A stretch of 64,000 bases of DNA from Nannochloropsis salina CCMP1776 (Eukaryota; Sar; Eustigmatophyceae; Eustigmatales; Monodopsidaceae). Shown piece after piece: positions 31,126 to 43,055 of this stretch. The notes under the pieces were generated by a model. That model saw only the letters and a program-made list of their open reading frames with translations. It was not told where the DNA came from and did not search any database. The position numbers and the translations under genes were made by a program. Where the stretch lies: assembly GCA_004565275.1 (NCBI GenBank), contig SDOX01000006.1:992001-1056000 (forward strand), in the 5' to 3' direction. Every line of letters begins with the position of its first letter. Positions within the stretch are counted from its first letter, which is position 1.

Positions 31126-31484
31126 GCTAGAAAGATACTTTCATAAACAGTGTGAATAATTGCAGGGGCACCGCGACAAATGAAATAAACCCAGTAAACG
31201 AAGGCAAAGTAAAATTGAAGAGTACCTGGCGACAAGCTTTTCGGCATCTAAAAAGAAATATAAAATAAGTTTTTATTCGATCTACTTCAAAACTCATTTA
31301 CATTATACTCTTGCAAGATTTATCTATCTTCTCATCATTGAATATTAAATCTTTCTTTTCAAAATTTAAATGTACACAACTTGATTTGACGTTGCAAGCG
31401 GCATATTTTCACTGTACTTGCTTCACGGTCCAGTGGCTTAACTCCTTTCTTTCTCCTTCTGGCTTCATATGCCCTGCCCCTTTG
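31126..31484. other. Convergent 3' intergenic stretch
   Basis: AT-rich 3' sequence between the converging PPR and TMEM184-like genes. No gene is seen. Confidence 0.5.
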
Positions 31485-33148
31485 TCAAACCACGGCGGCA
31501 ACTGTTGACCTATTTTCAACATGAATATTCATGACCGTCAAAGTCGACACTTCGGATGTTACAGCTCCCACACCACTTTTGGGACTTCGATTTTTCTTTT
31601 GTATCTTGCGTCGAAGGCCAAACCCATTGAAAACCTGTTCTCGGAAATCACTTATAACATCCCACGGTAATATGTCTACCCAGGCCGCCCAGGAAGGTTG
31701 AGGCTTCATTTTATTGGGCTCTGTGAGGTTGGAAACGGATGCGTGTGTTGTCAGTAGCGCACTCGGAGAAACTAGTGTCATTTATCCGCACTCCTTGTGA
31801 GCTTCTCTAACTGTCTCCTTGCTTACCGACAATGATCTCCATGTCTCCTTGCTTACCGACAATGATCTCCATATCCTTATAAGAGAATACATACTTATGC
31901 GCCACGGATATCGCCGCCATTTCTATGCAAATCAGCAGATTCTGGATTCCACTTGCTATGTCTTGTTTGCTATAGTCCATGTAGGGCCTTAACATTCCCT
32001 CTCTAGCCATGCCACTGAAAAGCAGACCTTGCCAGAATGAAAGGAAGACTACCATTTTCACAACAACAAACTTCCAAAAAGGGTTGATCGCTCTTAGCTC
32101 GTAATGAAATTCATGGTAGAATGCAACCAGACAGTATACGGCCCATACTTGAGATACATTAATGATGATCAGTATGGAGAATACCGTCTTTTCTAACGCC
32201 TCTCTTTGCCCAAGACCATGATCCAGCATGTATTCCACCAGACATGTGATGAAAGCAAGGAAGAACCGGATTATGACGTACTGGATGACGCCTACAGTGC
32301 AGCGATTGATAAATTGGCCACTACGTTTCCACCTGAAACAGCAAAGTGGGAACAACAATCGCACGGTCTTATCGCCCGCATCCGACTTCGCTTTTAGAAT
32401 GTCTCGCACACCTTGCCCTCCGCCGAGGTAATGCAGCAGGAGCATATAGAAATTATAGATGACATACGCCTCGTAGGCCTCGCGTGCCGTTTCAAGAAAC
32501 AGCTTTTGTCCTCGGAATCTCAGTGCGAGCCAGGATTCGATGGCATAGATGGGTACCATCCACAGGATCCGAATGTAGTACTTTTGCAATTTGGGGTTTA
32601 CGTACTGTTGAATGGAAAAAGGAGTAGAATAAATCTCAAATCTCGAAAAAAAAAGTGTACATCATGACCTCTTATTGTTACTGAATTTGTAAAGCCTACT
32701 GTTGCATGACTTGAGTACTTACGTGCATGGTATGCATGTGAATGTCGTGCAATGAGAATGGGACAGCAATTCCTACGAATATAGCACCCACACTCCAGGC
32801 TATTACGTGTCTTTGCTTATGTTGCGATATGATCTGCCATAAAATGATGGCGGCAAAGATGGTTCCGCATCCATAAAACACGTAAAGGAGCCGTCGAGAG
32901 CATTTGACGACGTATTCATCATGGGAGGAATGGAAAGGAAGATCAGTGCGGCGTGGTGGCAGCTGTTCATCGCCTTCCTCTTCCTCTTCATTCTCGGATA
33001 TAATATTACATGTGAGACCATGTTTAGTCGTGCTGTTGCTGCGGCTGTTGCCGAATGTTGGACCCGCTGCGTTGCTCCGCAAGCCCGCTCTGGAGTCTTC
33101 TGTCGTTCCGTCCTCTTCCATGAATGCGCCCTGGTACGCCTCTATCAT
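31485..33148 (-). CDS. TMEM184 / organic solute transporter Ost-alpha family membrane protein
   Basis: Three-exon model: 33148-32723 (phase 0), 32604-31857 (phase 1) and 31720-31485, about 469 residues. Using a second in-frame donor, exon 2 ends at 31827 and the protein has 10 more residues. The first junction joins HDIHMHTMH to YVNPKLQKYYIRILWMVPIY, the family signature after TM2. Further conserved parts are ESWLALRF, YEAYVIYNFYMLLL and EMAAISVAHKYVFSYKD. The last exon supplies a cytoplasmic tail with DILPWDVISDFREQVFNGF, resembling the 'NPWDVV' helix of the family. About seven membrane segments are visible. In animals, relatives form part of a bile-acid/steroid transporter; most eukaryotic TMEM184 proteins remain uncharacterised. 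Without the last splice the chain would end soon after the repeated block MEIIVGKQGD. Confidence 0.85.
31813..31872. repeat. Perfect 30-bp tandem duplication spanning a splice donor
   Basis: Two identical 30-base copies lie at 31813-31842 and 31843-31872. On the minus strand each encodes MEIIVGKQGD-type sequence and contains GTCG|GTAAGC, a strong 5' splice site. Because 30 is a multiple of three, both donors keep the same phase. Confidence 0.95.
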
Positions 33149-34195
33149 TTAAAATAAGAGTATGTAAGGCAAACTAAAATAAAATATTTTTACACTCGTC
33201 TTTTGCACTGGTACTGTCTTGCATTAGATGAATCAGAATGCGATCAGGATACTCAGGTGAGACGCAGTGGCTACACTGTCGATATGCATAGTGCCCAAAG
33301 GGGGTAGCCCTTCCTAGCCGGCGCAGAGAAAAATGCTGCACAGAATAGTAAACATAGCAAACGCAGAGCTGTATTCATATTTAACACATATCAAACACCT
33401 AGTCCTACCTAAACAGAAGTACCATTTAATAGATCAATTGCTGTCGCTGAGAGAGCGAGTTTTTGTATCATAAAAGCAAGGAAATCATGATCCCTTACGC
33501 AGTCATAAAAATTCAACGTACAATTATTTGAAGATTTTCATGACCACATAATTCCGTATGGCAGGAAATGAGCAAGAATACTAGAAAACGAATCGACTGC
33601 GTGCTGTTTAATGTTGAGTAACGGCTCGGTGACCGTTACTCAGCAACGGGGAGGTTGACCCCCCCTCCCCAGCACCATGAACGCAAGTGATTATTTTCAA
33701 TTATTTCCTTTTTACCTTATTCTTTCTTTATCCGATGTTATGTTCCATTTCTACTTCTTTGTCTTTAACAAATGACTACACAATTAGGACGCTTGCTGTC
33801 ACTTTTACTTTTCACCATCACCATTTCTTCCGCTGCCTCATTGCATTTTGTTGCATTCTTCGACTGAGTTTTGTTGTGACCCTATTTTTATTCGCGACGG
33901 CAGGTTGTCGATGCTTATGTTACTTATTGGACCTAGACGTTGTGTGTCCAACAGATCGCAAGATACACTTGGCCACCACAAGAGAATTTGACTACAATGT
34001 CTCTTTCCCATATTTTGCCTCATCTACATACCCTCGACCGCGTTATACAGCTGACCTTGCGACTTCCTCTCGGTCTATGATATGTAGCCTTTTGAATCGT
34101 CAAATCTACTTTCGAATTCTTGCCTAACAATGACGATACTACTCGTCACGTTCCACAGCGCGCTAACTATATCCCTTATTTCCCACTAAGTTGTA
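33149..34195. other. AT-rich intergenic region upstream of TMEM184-like gene
   Basis: About 1 kb of low-GC sequence with no supported gene. It holds the promoter of the TMEM184-like gene and the 3' UTR of the next minus-strand gene. A 146-codon plus-strand frame (33687-34127) is low-complexity hydrophobic and AT-driven. A strong inverted repeat lies at 33612-33645. Confidence 0.4.
33612..33645. repeat. Inverted repeat, 13-bp stem with 8-base loop
   Basis: Bases 33612-33624 pair with 33633-33645 (ten perfect inner pairs TGAGTAACGG/CCGTTACTCA, then one G-T and two more pairs), leaving the loop CTCGGTGA. It is followed by a run of G and C (GGGGAGGTTGACCCCCCC). Its function is unknown. Confidence 0.8.
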
Positions 34196-37100
34196 TCATC
34201 CATACCGAGAGAAACGCCGTAAAAACGGAATAAAAGAGGACAGCGGGCTGATTGCACCGGTACGACTGTGACTCTGTCCACCTCCTTCTCTTGAGTCTTC
34301 CAGATCAATCCGAGCTTGACCGGTGGTGCCACTACTGTCATTCCTCGCCCGAATAGAAGCAGCACTTCTCAAGTGACCAGAGCTGCTTCCAGTGCTGATG
34401 GGCAACAAGGAGGGGGCCGGGACCAGACCGCTTCCCAATCCACTTAAAATAGAGGCGCCGCGCCTGCCCGAGTTATGACCCGCAGAAGCGCTTAATACGT
34501 TTGATGACCGCGCAATGTCTTGCTCTTGCTCCTGCTCTTGTGGTTGTTGTGGTGATGATGATTGTTGTGCTAGTTGTGATTGTTGTTGTATTTGTTGTGG
34601 TTGCTGGTGCTGGTGCTGCTGCTGGAAAAAATGCTGCAGCTGCTGCTGTTGCTGCTGCTGTTGGTGTCGATGCAGGGCCGAGCTCCATGAATTTACATCC
34701 AGGTCTCGTCCTCCCGCCCCTCCTCCACCCCCTCGCCCTGCCCCGCTCTCCTGACGATCTTGCTCACGCCCCGGCCTCCCTGAAGTCGCCGAAGACGAGG
34801 AAATCACCCCTCTATTCTGTTCTACCACCGTCACGGGACTGGGTCTGTTCCTGTCCCCTCGCCCCCCCTCCCCCCCGACTCTCCCCACTGATCCGCCCAT
34901 CGGGGTCACGAACGCATGAATGTGAATCTCGCCCACGCCCGTCAACCCACCGCCGCGGCCACTTCCATCCCCGGCAGCACTTGCGTTCAATGAAGCACCC
35001 CGAGAAGCGAGACTCTCCGTGGCCACCAACAAACGCAAGGCTGTCTCGGGCGAAGGCGATCGATCACGAGACCGAGGGCGTGGGCGGACCGGGAGAGAGG
35101 TCCTTCCCGCCGTGGGGGGCCGCCGACTCCTGCCCCTGCTTCCGCCAGCGCTACGCCGTCCACCCCGACTGTCACTTTCCACAGCGTGGCTGCTGCTGCT
35201 GCTCTCAATCGCAAGGCTGGTAACCCTACTGCTGTCGCTGCTGCTCCCGAAGGCCAGGCGACTCCGGACACGCCGACCGTGGCCTCCGTCACGCCCTTCC
35301 CTTCTATCGGCCCCAGCCCCTCCTATTTGGTTCTCCTCATCCTGCAATGCTGACGCACGGCTGCGTAGCATGGGAAGATGCGCGAGGGGGGTCGGGGAAA
35401 GGGGCATTTCCGCGGAATTCTGTACAACATTTCCCGCCCTCCCTTCCTCCTCGATGCCAGCCGTTCCCAATGCATTTTCGCGCTCCCTCTCCTTCCTCCG
35501 CCCACTTCCCTCCCTCCCTCGATCTCGTCCACGTCGTCCGCGTCCTCGTTCAACAGGCATCCGCCCCGGCCTGGCGATGCCCGGGTTGGAAGTCAGATCC
35601 TCTCCATCCCCCCCCGTTACTGCCCCCTCCATGCCGTCCGTCTCCGAGGTCATGCCCTCCACAGGCACGCTCGTCTCCTCTGCGGTCTCCCACAGCGTCG
35701 CCACGTGCGGGGCCAGATCCGCGAGCAAGCGCCCAAACCGGTCCAGCAGGGGGGCTGTGTCCCGCGCCAAGACTCCCGCTTGCCGGCGACGGGCCGCGCG
35801 AGATCTTTCCAATTGCTGGTGTGCTTTACGGCTCCGTCGGTTCCCTCGCGAGCCCTGCAGGCGCTCTTCGCGGAGCTGCTCCGCCCGCCAGGGCGAGAGA
35901 TTCCCCCCCTCCTCGACACCCCCGCTCCCTTCCTCGTTCTTCTCCTCCTCCCCCTCCTTCTGCTCCTCCTCGTCCAAACCCTCCGCCACCGCCTCTTCCT
36001 CCATGTTCTCTACCAGAGGCACAAAATATGCTTCAAGCCTGCGAAGCATCAGGAGTACCTCGGGCAAGACCCGTCGAAGATCATCCCGCCCCCGCACGGG
36101 CAGGGGCAGGCGCGGGGCAGCAAGCGGTGTCGGTGACAAAAACGGCGCCTGCAGGTTGTGCGTCGTTCGCGTGCGAAAAGGGGCGATTCGAGGGCTGCTC
36201 CAGCTCAGCGTCTCATCCCAGCGACGCGGCCATCCCAAGTAGGTGACGCGGCAGGTTCGTCGTTCCTCGTCCACGGACAGGACCTGAGCTTCCAGCCACT
36301 GGTGAACCGTGTCTGCGGGGCAAGGGAGGTGGGATGGGCGTGAGCTAATCTTAGACTGAGCACTATTGCTTGAGCGGAAATTTCTGCCTGCAACGTCGGC
36401 CACCAGGCTAGAGTGAGCACAAGTCAGGGATACCCTCAACCAATTTATCAGCTGGGTCCGCGTCACGGGACTACTCTTTCCGCGACGGACCATCGTGGAC
36501 TCCAGCAAGGAACCCAGCAGCACCCGAGACAGTCCCTCCATACCTTTGACGTCGACGTACTGCCCTGGATACCAACGACGCCGCTCTCCAGCGTGGCCCA
36601 TTTCAAGCGCCAGGCTCCTTTCGTCCGTCTGCAGCGCCCGCGCCCGCGCCCGCCCTCGGGTCATTGAAGCCGTCTGCCCAGACCCTTCTCCTGCGCTCCC
36701 CTGCACCATGGCAGTCGGAGCTTGCATCCCTGACAACAGAGAATACATGGTCATGAGCCCTTGACGAACGTGCTCCAGACTCTGCGGATAGACGTCGGCC
36801 TCCCGGTGGGCCCCTCCAGGAACGGGAGCTAGCACACCCGCCGACGCGGCTGCCGCCGCCATTCCCGCCGCTAGACTTCCCCCTCGCCCCCCAAAGACGT
36901 GAGGACCACCCATCAAAATACGGCGATAAGCACCGCCAGGTGCTATGCCGGTGGCTAGCCCTGTGCGTGGGACTGGAGGCTGAGAGGAAGAGACAGGCAC
37001 GCCGGCTGGGCGAGCGACACAATGAATAGTGTGCCCGGCCTCGACATTGTACGTGCTGAGGTGCTCCCCGTCCTGCAAAACGCGGCCTCTATAGATCAGC

Positions 37101-37489
37101 CGTTGCCTCTCTTCAGGAATTTGGGTGCAATCCTGTCAGAAAAAGACAAAGTTTATGTCAATGGCCATGAGCTATAGTTTTCTCGAGGAGTATCTAGAAG
37201 CGGATAAATTTTGCCCAAAAACGATTTACATAGGGGTTCGTTCGTGTCTGACTGTACGACATGCACTCAACAAGTAAATGAAGGCCGTGGAACCAGGAAA
37301 ATAGTATTACACAGCATGGCGCGATCGCAGCGTGACGTCGTCCCTATCCATCCCCTCCTCCCCAGACATACCACTTTCTCAACCTCCAATTACCTTGACT
37401 TGGACTTTAAGCGCTGACACAGAAGATTCAGCGGGTACTTGCAGCTGAAAATCACCCAACTGCAGCGTTTTAATCGTAATGCTCAGCAT
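34196..37489 (-). CDS. BAG6/Scythe-type ubiquitin-like-domain protein with Gln-rich tail
   Basis: Two exons: 37489-37394 (96 bases, phase 0, donor AAG|GTAATT) and 37132-34196 after TCTGACAG; 1,010 residues in all. The junction completes a ubiquitin-like domain at residues 1-75: MLSITIKTLQLGDFQLQVPA, then KDCTQIPEERQRLIYRGRVL and DGEHLSTYNVEAGHTIHCVA. The RLIYRGRVLQD and YNV..G..IH parts are most like BAG6, with ubiquilin as second choice. A helical stretch (LEHVRQGLMTMYSLLSG) and a Tudor-like stretch (CRVTYLGWPRRWDETLSW) follow. The rest is Arg/Ser/Gly-rich, with a long Gln-rich tract near 34590-34680. BAG6 relatives chaperone mislocalised or tail-anchored proteins and hand failed ones to the proteasome. 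No BAG domain is visible, so the assignment rests on the UBL. An AT-richer stretch at 36320-36440 looks intron-like, but its best splice sites do not keep the frame. Confidence 0.78.
34570..34680. repeat. CAG/CAA-type trinucleotide tract coding poly-Gln
   Basis: An imperfect trinucleotide-rich tract (GTTGTT and CTGCTG on the plus strand) codes for Gln/His-rich sequence on the minus strand. It is a likely site of length variation. Confidence 0.8.
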
Positions 37490-38205
37490 GATGCTGGAAT
37501 CGCTCGGCGTTACTATATATTTTCGAGTCACTTCTTCCCTCAATTATTTGGCCCGCTCCTTTTCCGGCCGGCGGGATGACAAGGAAAGTAGTGGGGCCGT
37601 AAGAGCTGATCAACCCTTCAGCTGGTGGTGCAAGAGTATTATTTCTCGGTTAGTCGACGCAATGTCATCTTTCGAGAAAGAGAATGCAATTTCTCCCCAT
37701 CGCTCCTCCGGAAATATGTGTCAGCCCTCGGCGGTCTCGTCCTCCGTGGGCGAGCCGGATGACCCTGGCGGCGAAGGAGGGTGCTGGCCCTTGTAAACTA
37801 GAAACATTTTTGCTTTGCGAGATTTACGCTCGTAATAACCATACGGACTCCTTTAAGTAGACACTAAGTTTACTTTGATCAACCGAAAGCTCATTTTCTC
37901 GTCGAGAAGAGCCAAGAGCCCTTTCAAGAGAGCCTACCAGTTGGATGGGCCGAGAAAACACCGATCGAAAATAGCTTTAGAGTGACAATGTGTTGTAGTT
38001 TCCTTTTCTTCTTCATGAGATACCTAATCCCCTTCATCCATCGTCCAAGCTTCCTCAAAGTTTTCTTAAATGCCGGGTCTCCATGACGCCGGTGGGAAAT
38101 GTCGACTGTTTTTCAATCCCTTCAACTCTACGACTACGCGACTTCCACGACCTCGAAAAAAACGAGCTCAGATAGATTTCCTCTACACCCCGCGCTTCCT
38201 CATTG
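37490..38205. other. Intergenic region between two minus-strand genes
   Basis: About 700 bases hold the promoter of the ubiquitin-like-domain gene and the 3' UTR of the RING-RRM gene. No supported gene. Confidence 0.4.
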
Positions 38206-41200
38206 TCAACGGGACAAAGCTGTCCGGACAAGGTCAGCGGCTATTGGCTTAAAGTTTGCGGGCACCTCCCTCTGCTGCTCAAGGCGGTGCTGGAGCAATT
38301 GCTGAACAAGGAGCAGGGTTGTCTCTTCCGCGATGCGCTTGAAGGAGTCCTTGTCTATCACTTGCGCTCGATAATGGGGCGTTAAAAGGTCTTTGACGAG
38401 ATTTAAAGCGGCCTCATAGCAACCGTAGGCCGCGGCGTTGCTGGAATTGAGCCAAATGCGTGAGCTTGTCGATGATGAGGGCACAGGAGGCGATGACGGA
38501 AAGGATGCATTCGTGCCAGTGGAGCTCACTCCGCCCGTCAATGTTTGCAAAAATTGCTCGCACTCCGCCTTGAGCGGGGGAGGGGGGTTGGGACCCCCTG
38601 ACCCAACCGTACTCTCATGAGGTAGAGCGGGGCCCGGGGGCATCATGGAAGGCGGAGGACCCCGAGGCGGGTAGACATCCCGACTCGGCTGATGGGGGAG
38701 ATGAGGCTGGCTGGGAGGGCCGGATAGAGGCGGCTCTTGGACGCGACGTCGTTGGCTGGACGGAGAGCGAGAGCGGCCCAAGCTGCTACCACCACGGTCG
38801 TAGGGGCGTTTCCCATTCTCAGGCGGGTAGGGCGGAAGCTGTGGCGGCATCATACCTCGAGGAGGTGAACGCGACCGTGGACGCCGCTGGCTGCTGTGAG
38901 AATGCGAAGGGGAGCGCCGATCCATAAGCGGCATCCCTCGGCTTCCAAACGGGTCGCGCTCCCGCTCAATGCCAGGGTCTCGGTCCACGCCTCGAGGCCG
39001 GTAGCGGTCTCTCTCCCTTCCTCCGTACCCCGGCGGAGGGGAAGAAGGGCGGAGGGGCAAGGGTGGGCCGCGGTGCCGGTCATCCAGGTAGCCGGGTGGG
39101 TGCGGAAGCGAGCGCCCCTCCCGCCGACCTGGAGAGTGGCCTCGGTACTCGCCACGGGGAGGGGAGCGGGGGTAATAGTGTGGTGCATGTGGATGGTGGG
39201 GTTCTGGGTAATCGGGAGGAAATCGACGGTAGTCAGACTGGGGAGGGGAAGGGTAGCGCGGACGGCCCCTCTCGTGCATGTCGCGGGGATCCCGATGCCG
39301 CTCCAGAGGCGGGTCCCGAAAGGGCGGCGGGGGAGGGCCTCGGTCACGAGGGTGGGAGGGGATGGGGCCATCCCCATGACGAGGTGGAGGCTGGTGGTGC
39401 GGCGAAGGCGGGGACGGGGGGGCGTGCCGGGGGCCGTCGGGCGGGAGGCCCAGTTCCAGGCGCAAGTCGCGGAGGACAGCGTCCATGCCTCGTTGGTTTC
39501 GACCAACGAGTGTGGAGATCCCTTCGTACAGCTCCCGGTTTTGCAGCGCGTCCTCCAAAGTCTGCCGTTGATGGGGCGGCAGGTGGCTTTGCATGAGAAA
39601 GACCAGCTCTCGGAGTTTCTCCAAGTCCTCCGCGTACACCTCGAAGGGAGGACAGCCCCGCGCGGCGGGCAGGACGAGCAGGCGGTTGGGCGGTAAGGGT
39701 GGGCCATCTGGAAAGGGAGGAGGATCTCGCTGGCGCTGACGGTCACGTTCTCTCTCTCCTGGACCATCGAAGCGAGAGGGAAAGGGCGGCTCCCCCCGCC
39801 CGTCCCGCATCTTCCGGTCCCGGGAACGTTCCCTGTCGCGAGAACGTCCACGCTCTCTCCCTCGAAACCCTTCCCGCTCTCTATCCCATTCCCGATCTCT
39901 CTCCCTCCCCCTTTCCCTCTCCCAACCCCGCTCCCTATCCCTTTCCTTCTCCCTCTCGTTCCCCCCGCCGGCCATCCCCTGACGCCCCTGCCGGTCCCTT
40001 TCTCCCCGCAAGTGCGGGTCCTCCTTGGAGATGGTCTCGCGCAGCGCGTAATCGAGAAACAAATGCCGACCCCGCCATTCCTGATCGTGCCAACGCGCCA
40101 TGGCCTGTTCGGCCTGTTCGACGGTCTCTAAGGAGAGGAAGGCAATGTTCGAGTTGGTGTTGATGACGACGATCATGACACGACCGAACGCCCCAAAAAG
40201 CTCCGAAAGGTCCGTTTCCCGAACCCCCACCGGCAAGTTGTGCACGCGAATGCTCCGACAGGGCTTGTTGTTGCCCCTGGACTGATACTGGATCTTCATC
40301 ACCTGCCGAGGCAAGTGTCCTGCCACGAAGGGCTTCCTGTCCAGTTCCTTCTTGGCACGAATCGCTTCGGCCGCGTCTTTGAAATGCAGGAAACCCGTCA
40401 TACACTGCGCCGTCCGTCGCAACAACCGCACGGACTCTATGCCCCCGTAAGCCTTGAAAGCCTCCCGCAGGTGCTCCTCCTTGACACCGTTGGGCAGATT
40501 CCCTACGTACACATGGCGCGAGCCGCTCTCCCCCGCCGCCACCTTCCCATGCCCCGCGTCCCACCGACTGGGCCCCCTCTCCCCCGGGCTCCCTCCTGGC
40601 CTGCCCTGCTCGACCTTGGGGGCAAGACTAGGGACGGCTGCGTCCTCCATCACCTCCCCGTCCTCGGTCACGCCCCCCTCCTGCTCTAGAGAAGGGTCTG
40701 CTGCCGCCTCGCCTTTCTCACCCTCCGGCGGCCCATGCCCCTCCTCCTTCCCTTCCATCTCCTGCCCGTCCTTGGCATGATCAGCGTGGGGACCCGCCGG
40801 CGGGGAAAGGCCAGCGCCCAGTCCCGGGCCTCGTTGCTCCTGTTGCTGGCGAAAGTGCGAGACGAGGTTGTTGAGGAGGATGTTCTTCTTGAAGCGGAGT
40901 TTCTTCATGGGGTCCTCCCTCCCGTCCTCCGTCCCACACGACGACACAGCTTCCTCGGCGTTCCGACTGACTGTTGACGGGTCTATGGCCGTTGTCTCAA
41001 TGACTGTGCTGGAGGAAGGCGAAGACTCGTTCTTCGCCTCGCCCAAAGTTTCCTGCGTCTGGCTCTCCATGCGCGCCACCACGGCCCGCCACATGTGCAG
41101 GGCGGTCGGCCTGCCTCGGGCAAGAAGAGAAAGCGCAGCAACAGGAAAGATGGAAATGAGACTCAGACATCGCGACATGGGGGGAGCGGGTGGGGTGGCC

Positions 41201-41856
41201 TTTGAGATATACTCAAGAAGGGGGGATAAGGGAAGCCCTGAGGGAGAGCCAAGGGGTATGGGAGAGAAGCTTCGCATGCCCACCACTCCCCCTATTAACA
41301 AGACGGACAGACTCGACCAACAGGGCGGCACTCACTTGGCATCGTTGGGGCCGATGGCGACAAGTCCGTTTTTGATGAAGCCCTCGTAGCACGCGCGGAG
41401 GTCCTCGATGCGCGCCCGGCTTTTTCGGGGCGGAATCACGTCGAACCTCTTCAAGGCCTCCGCGATCAGCGCGTCTTCCATTTCTCGGGCCTTGTCCCCG
41501 CCCGAAATGGCCGTGACTTCCTTGCAGAGGGGGCAAGTGACCTCAGCCGTATTCGACCCGCTGTCGTGGAGGGCCAACCGTCTTGCACAGTCCAGGCAGA
41601 GCGAGTGGCTGCAGTCGAGAAGAATAGGCTCCACAAACCAGTCGATGCATATTGGGCACTTGAGCGTGTTTTCAATCTGATCCTCCGCAACGGGCGGGCT
41701 GCTTCGGGATCCGGCGTGGTGGGAGAGAGCGGCGGCAGGAGACGAGAGCGGCAATGGAGGGATGGGCAGGGAGGCCGGGTGTGCGGTGGTAGCGCTGGTG
41801 CCCTCGGGAGCATCCACGGCGCCTTCCGTGTTCGGAGTTGCTGGTGTTGCTAGCAT
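38206..41856 (-). CDS. RING-RRM-RRM-RS protein with SRI-like C-terminus
   Basis: Two exons: 41856-41336 (phase 2, donor GCCAA|GTGAGT) and 41110-38206 (after CCCGAGGCAG); 1,141 residues. The split codon gives Lys and the frame continues as PTALHMWRAVVARME. The N-terminal exon holds a RING-HC finger with C67, C70, C82, H84, C87, C90, C108 and C111, a ubiquitin E3 signature. The second exon holds RRM1 (HVYVGNLPNGVKEEHLREAF) and RRM2 (IRVHNLPVGVRETDLSELFG) at about residues 370-540. An Arg-Glu/Arg-Asp/Arg-Ser region and long Pro-rich stretches follow. The last 80 residues (CYEAALNLVKDLLTPHYRAQ, DSFKRIAEETTLLLVQQLL) resemble an SRI domain, which binds the phosphorylated Pol II tail. This recalls SCAF11/PHRF1-type CTD-binding SR-like proteins. 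A role joining transcription, splicing and ubiquitylation is inference. Two adjacent genes would be the alternative. Confidence 0.75.
39830..39980. repeat. Low-complexity Arg-Glu/Arg-Asp coding repeats
   Basis: Degenerate hexameric CT-rich units (plus strand) encode alternating Arg-Glu and Arg-Asp dipeptides on the minus strand, typical of splicing-factor RE/RD domains. Confidence 0.8.
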
Positions 41857-43055
41857 CGTGCGCGGGGGGCCTAGGCCTTAGGAGGGACTTAAAGCAGAAA
41901 CAAGGGAGGCGGTCTGACAGCGAGGTAGGAAGTTACGGCTGTTGTTGCAGAACTTCTTGAGCCGGGCAACACAACCCAATGGAATGGAAAGCAAGAAAAG
42001 GCGCGTGAACGCAGGAGCGATTCAGATCCCTCACAGAAAAGATTTAACCTTCTACGGAGGTACCTGTATGGAAGATGTGTACAGGACAGAGGTGATATCA
42101 ACGGTGGAAACGTGAGGACAAGCGCAGACTGTTGTGCCAGACAGGTCGCTTCCAGACTGGCGTCGGAAGATTTCCGGCCATCAGACAGCAGACAAGACCT
42201 CTTAAATGTGATGCATAGTTTATGTCGAGGCTGAAAGTGTCAAATCGAAGGGATACATCATCAGAAGAGTTCGGTCTGACACACAAGTATACTATTCTAC
42301 CAGTCATAGCTTTACAAACTTGTTTGGAACGCCATGTGACTATTGTAATAGCGACACTAGTCCTCATTCAATTGTTGTCGGCCGGGCTGGATATTTACGG
42401 TGACTCGGTGTTGTCTTCTCTTCCATCAGGCATTTTGTTCTCTCCCGTCGATTTTCATCCAGACGTTCTTCATTATATCGTGCCACCTAAAACGACTATA
42501 CCTCAGTACTTTGTTGCATGGAGATAGACTGCACTTGCTATTGACCACTTTGCATTCCAGTAAATATGTCAGCTTCCAAGCCAGGAAAAATCTCGAGTCT
42601 GCAGTCTCAACATTGCGCCCTACCTGTGCTCCACCGTCGATTGAAGAGCTCAAGCCTCCGCCGGCACTGCTGCGATGACGGGGAGGTCGTGTGATGGAAA
42701 AATACCCCAAAAGCTTCCTGCGCGGACAAGAGCGGTATCGATGACGATGATGGAAAAGACCTCAACAGGATTGAGGCGACCACATGATGCGCTTCTGTGC
42801 AGGCTTTCGTTGCTGCGCTACGTTTACCTCATCGTCTCGGTTTCTGCCGTACAGGAGCACTTGGTTCCCATCACAAGAACTCGAAAGCCGCGGAGCTTGA
42901 CTGGCGCCCGGAAAGGTGATCGAAAATTTTGATATAAAACTGCCCTCAAGTGTCCCGCAAGGCGTAACGATTGGAGGATACAAAGGCCTCCATACATCGG
43001 CGTCACTAGCCTGTCCATCAAGTCACTGGTTGATCAGTGCCTTCGCAGCAAATAC
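41857..43055. promoter_or_regulatory. Divergent region between RING-RRM and GCH1 genes
   Basis: About 1.2 kb between genes reading away from each other. A 101-codon plus-strand frame (42222-42527) has one hydrophobic stretch, and a 94-codon minus-strand frame (42426-42710) contains a donor-like CAG|GTAGGG. Neither is convincing, and I call no gene. Confidence 0.35.

Noticed and set aside
33687-34127. A 146-codon hydrophobic plus-strand frame.
   Set aside because: Its composition simply reflects the AT- and T-rich DNA; it has no family features.
35019-36242. Long plus-strand frames opposite the ubiquitin-like-domain gene.
   Set aside because: They are Ser/Pro/Arg-rich shadows of the GC-rich coding strand; the minus-strand frame is longer and joins to a real UBL domain.
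36320-36440. An intron-like stretch (GTATCC ... CCCCGCAG) inside the ubiquitin-like-domain gene.
   Set aside because: Removing it between these sites breaks the frame, while the sequence is open throughout, so I left it in the coding region.
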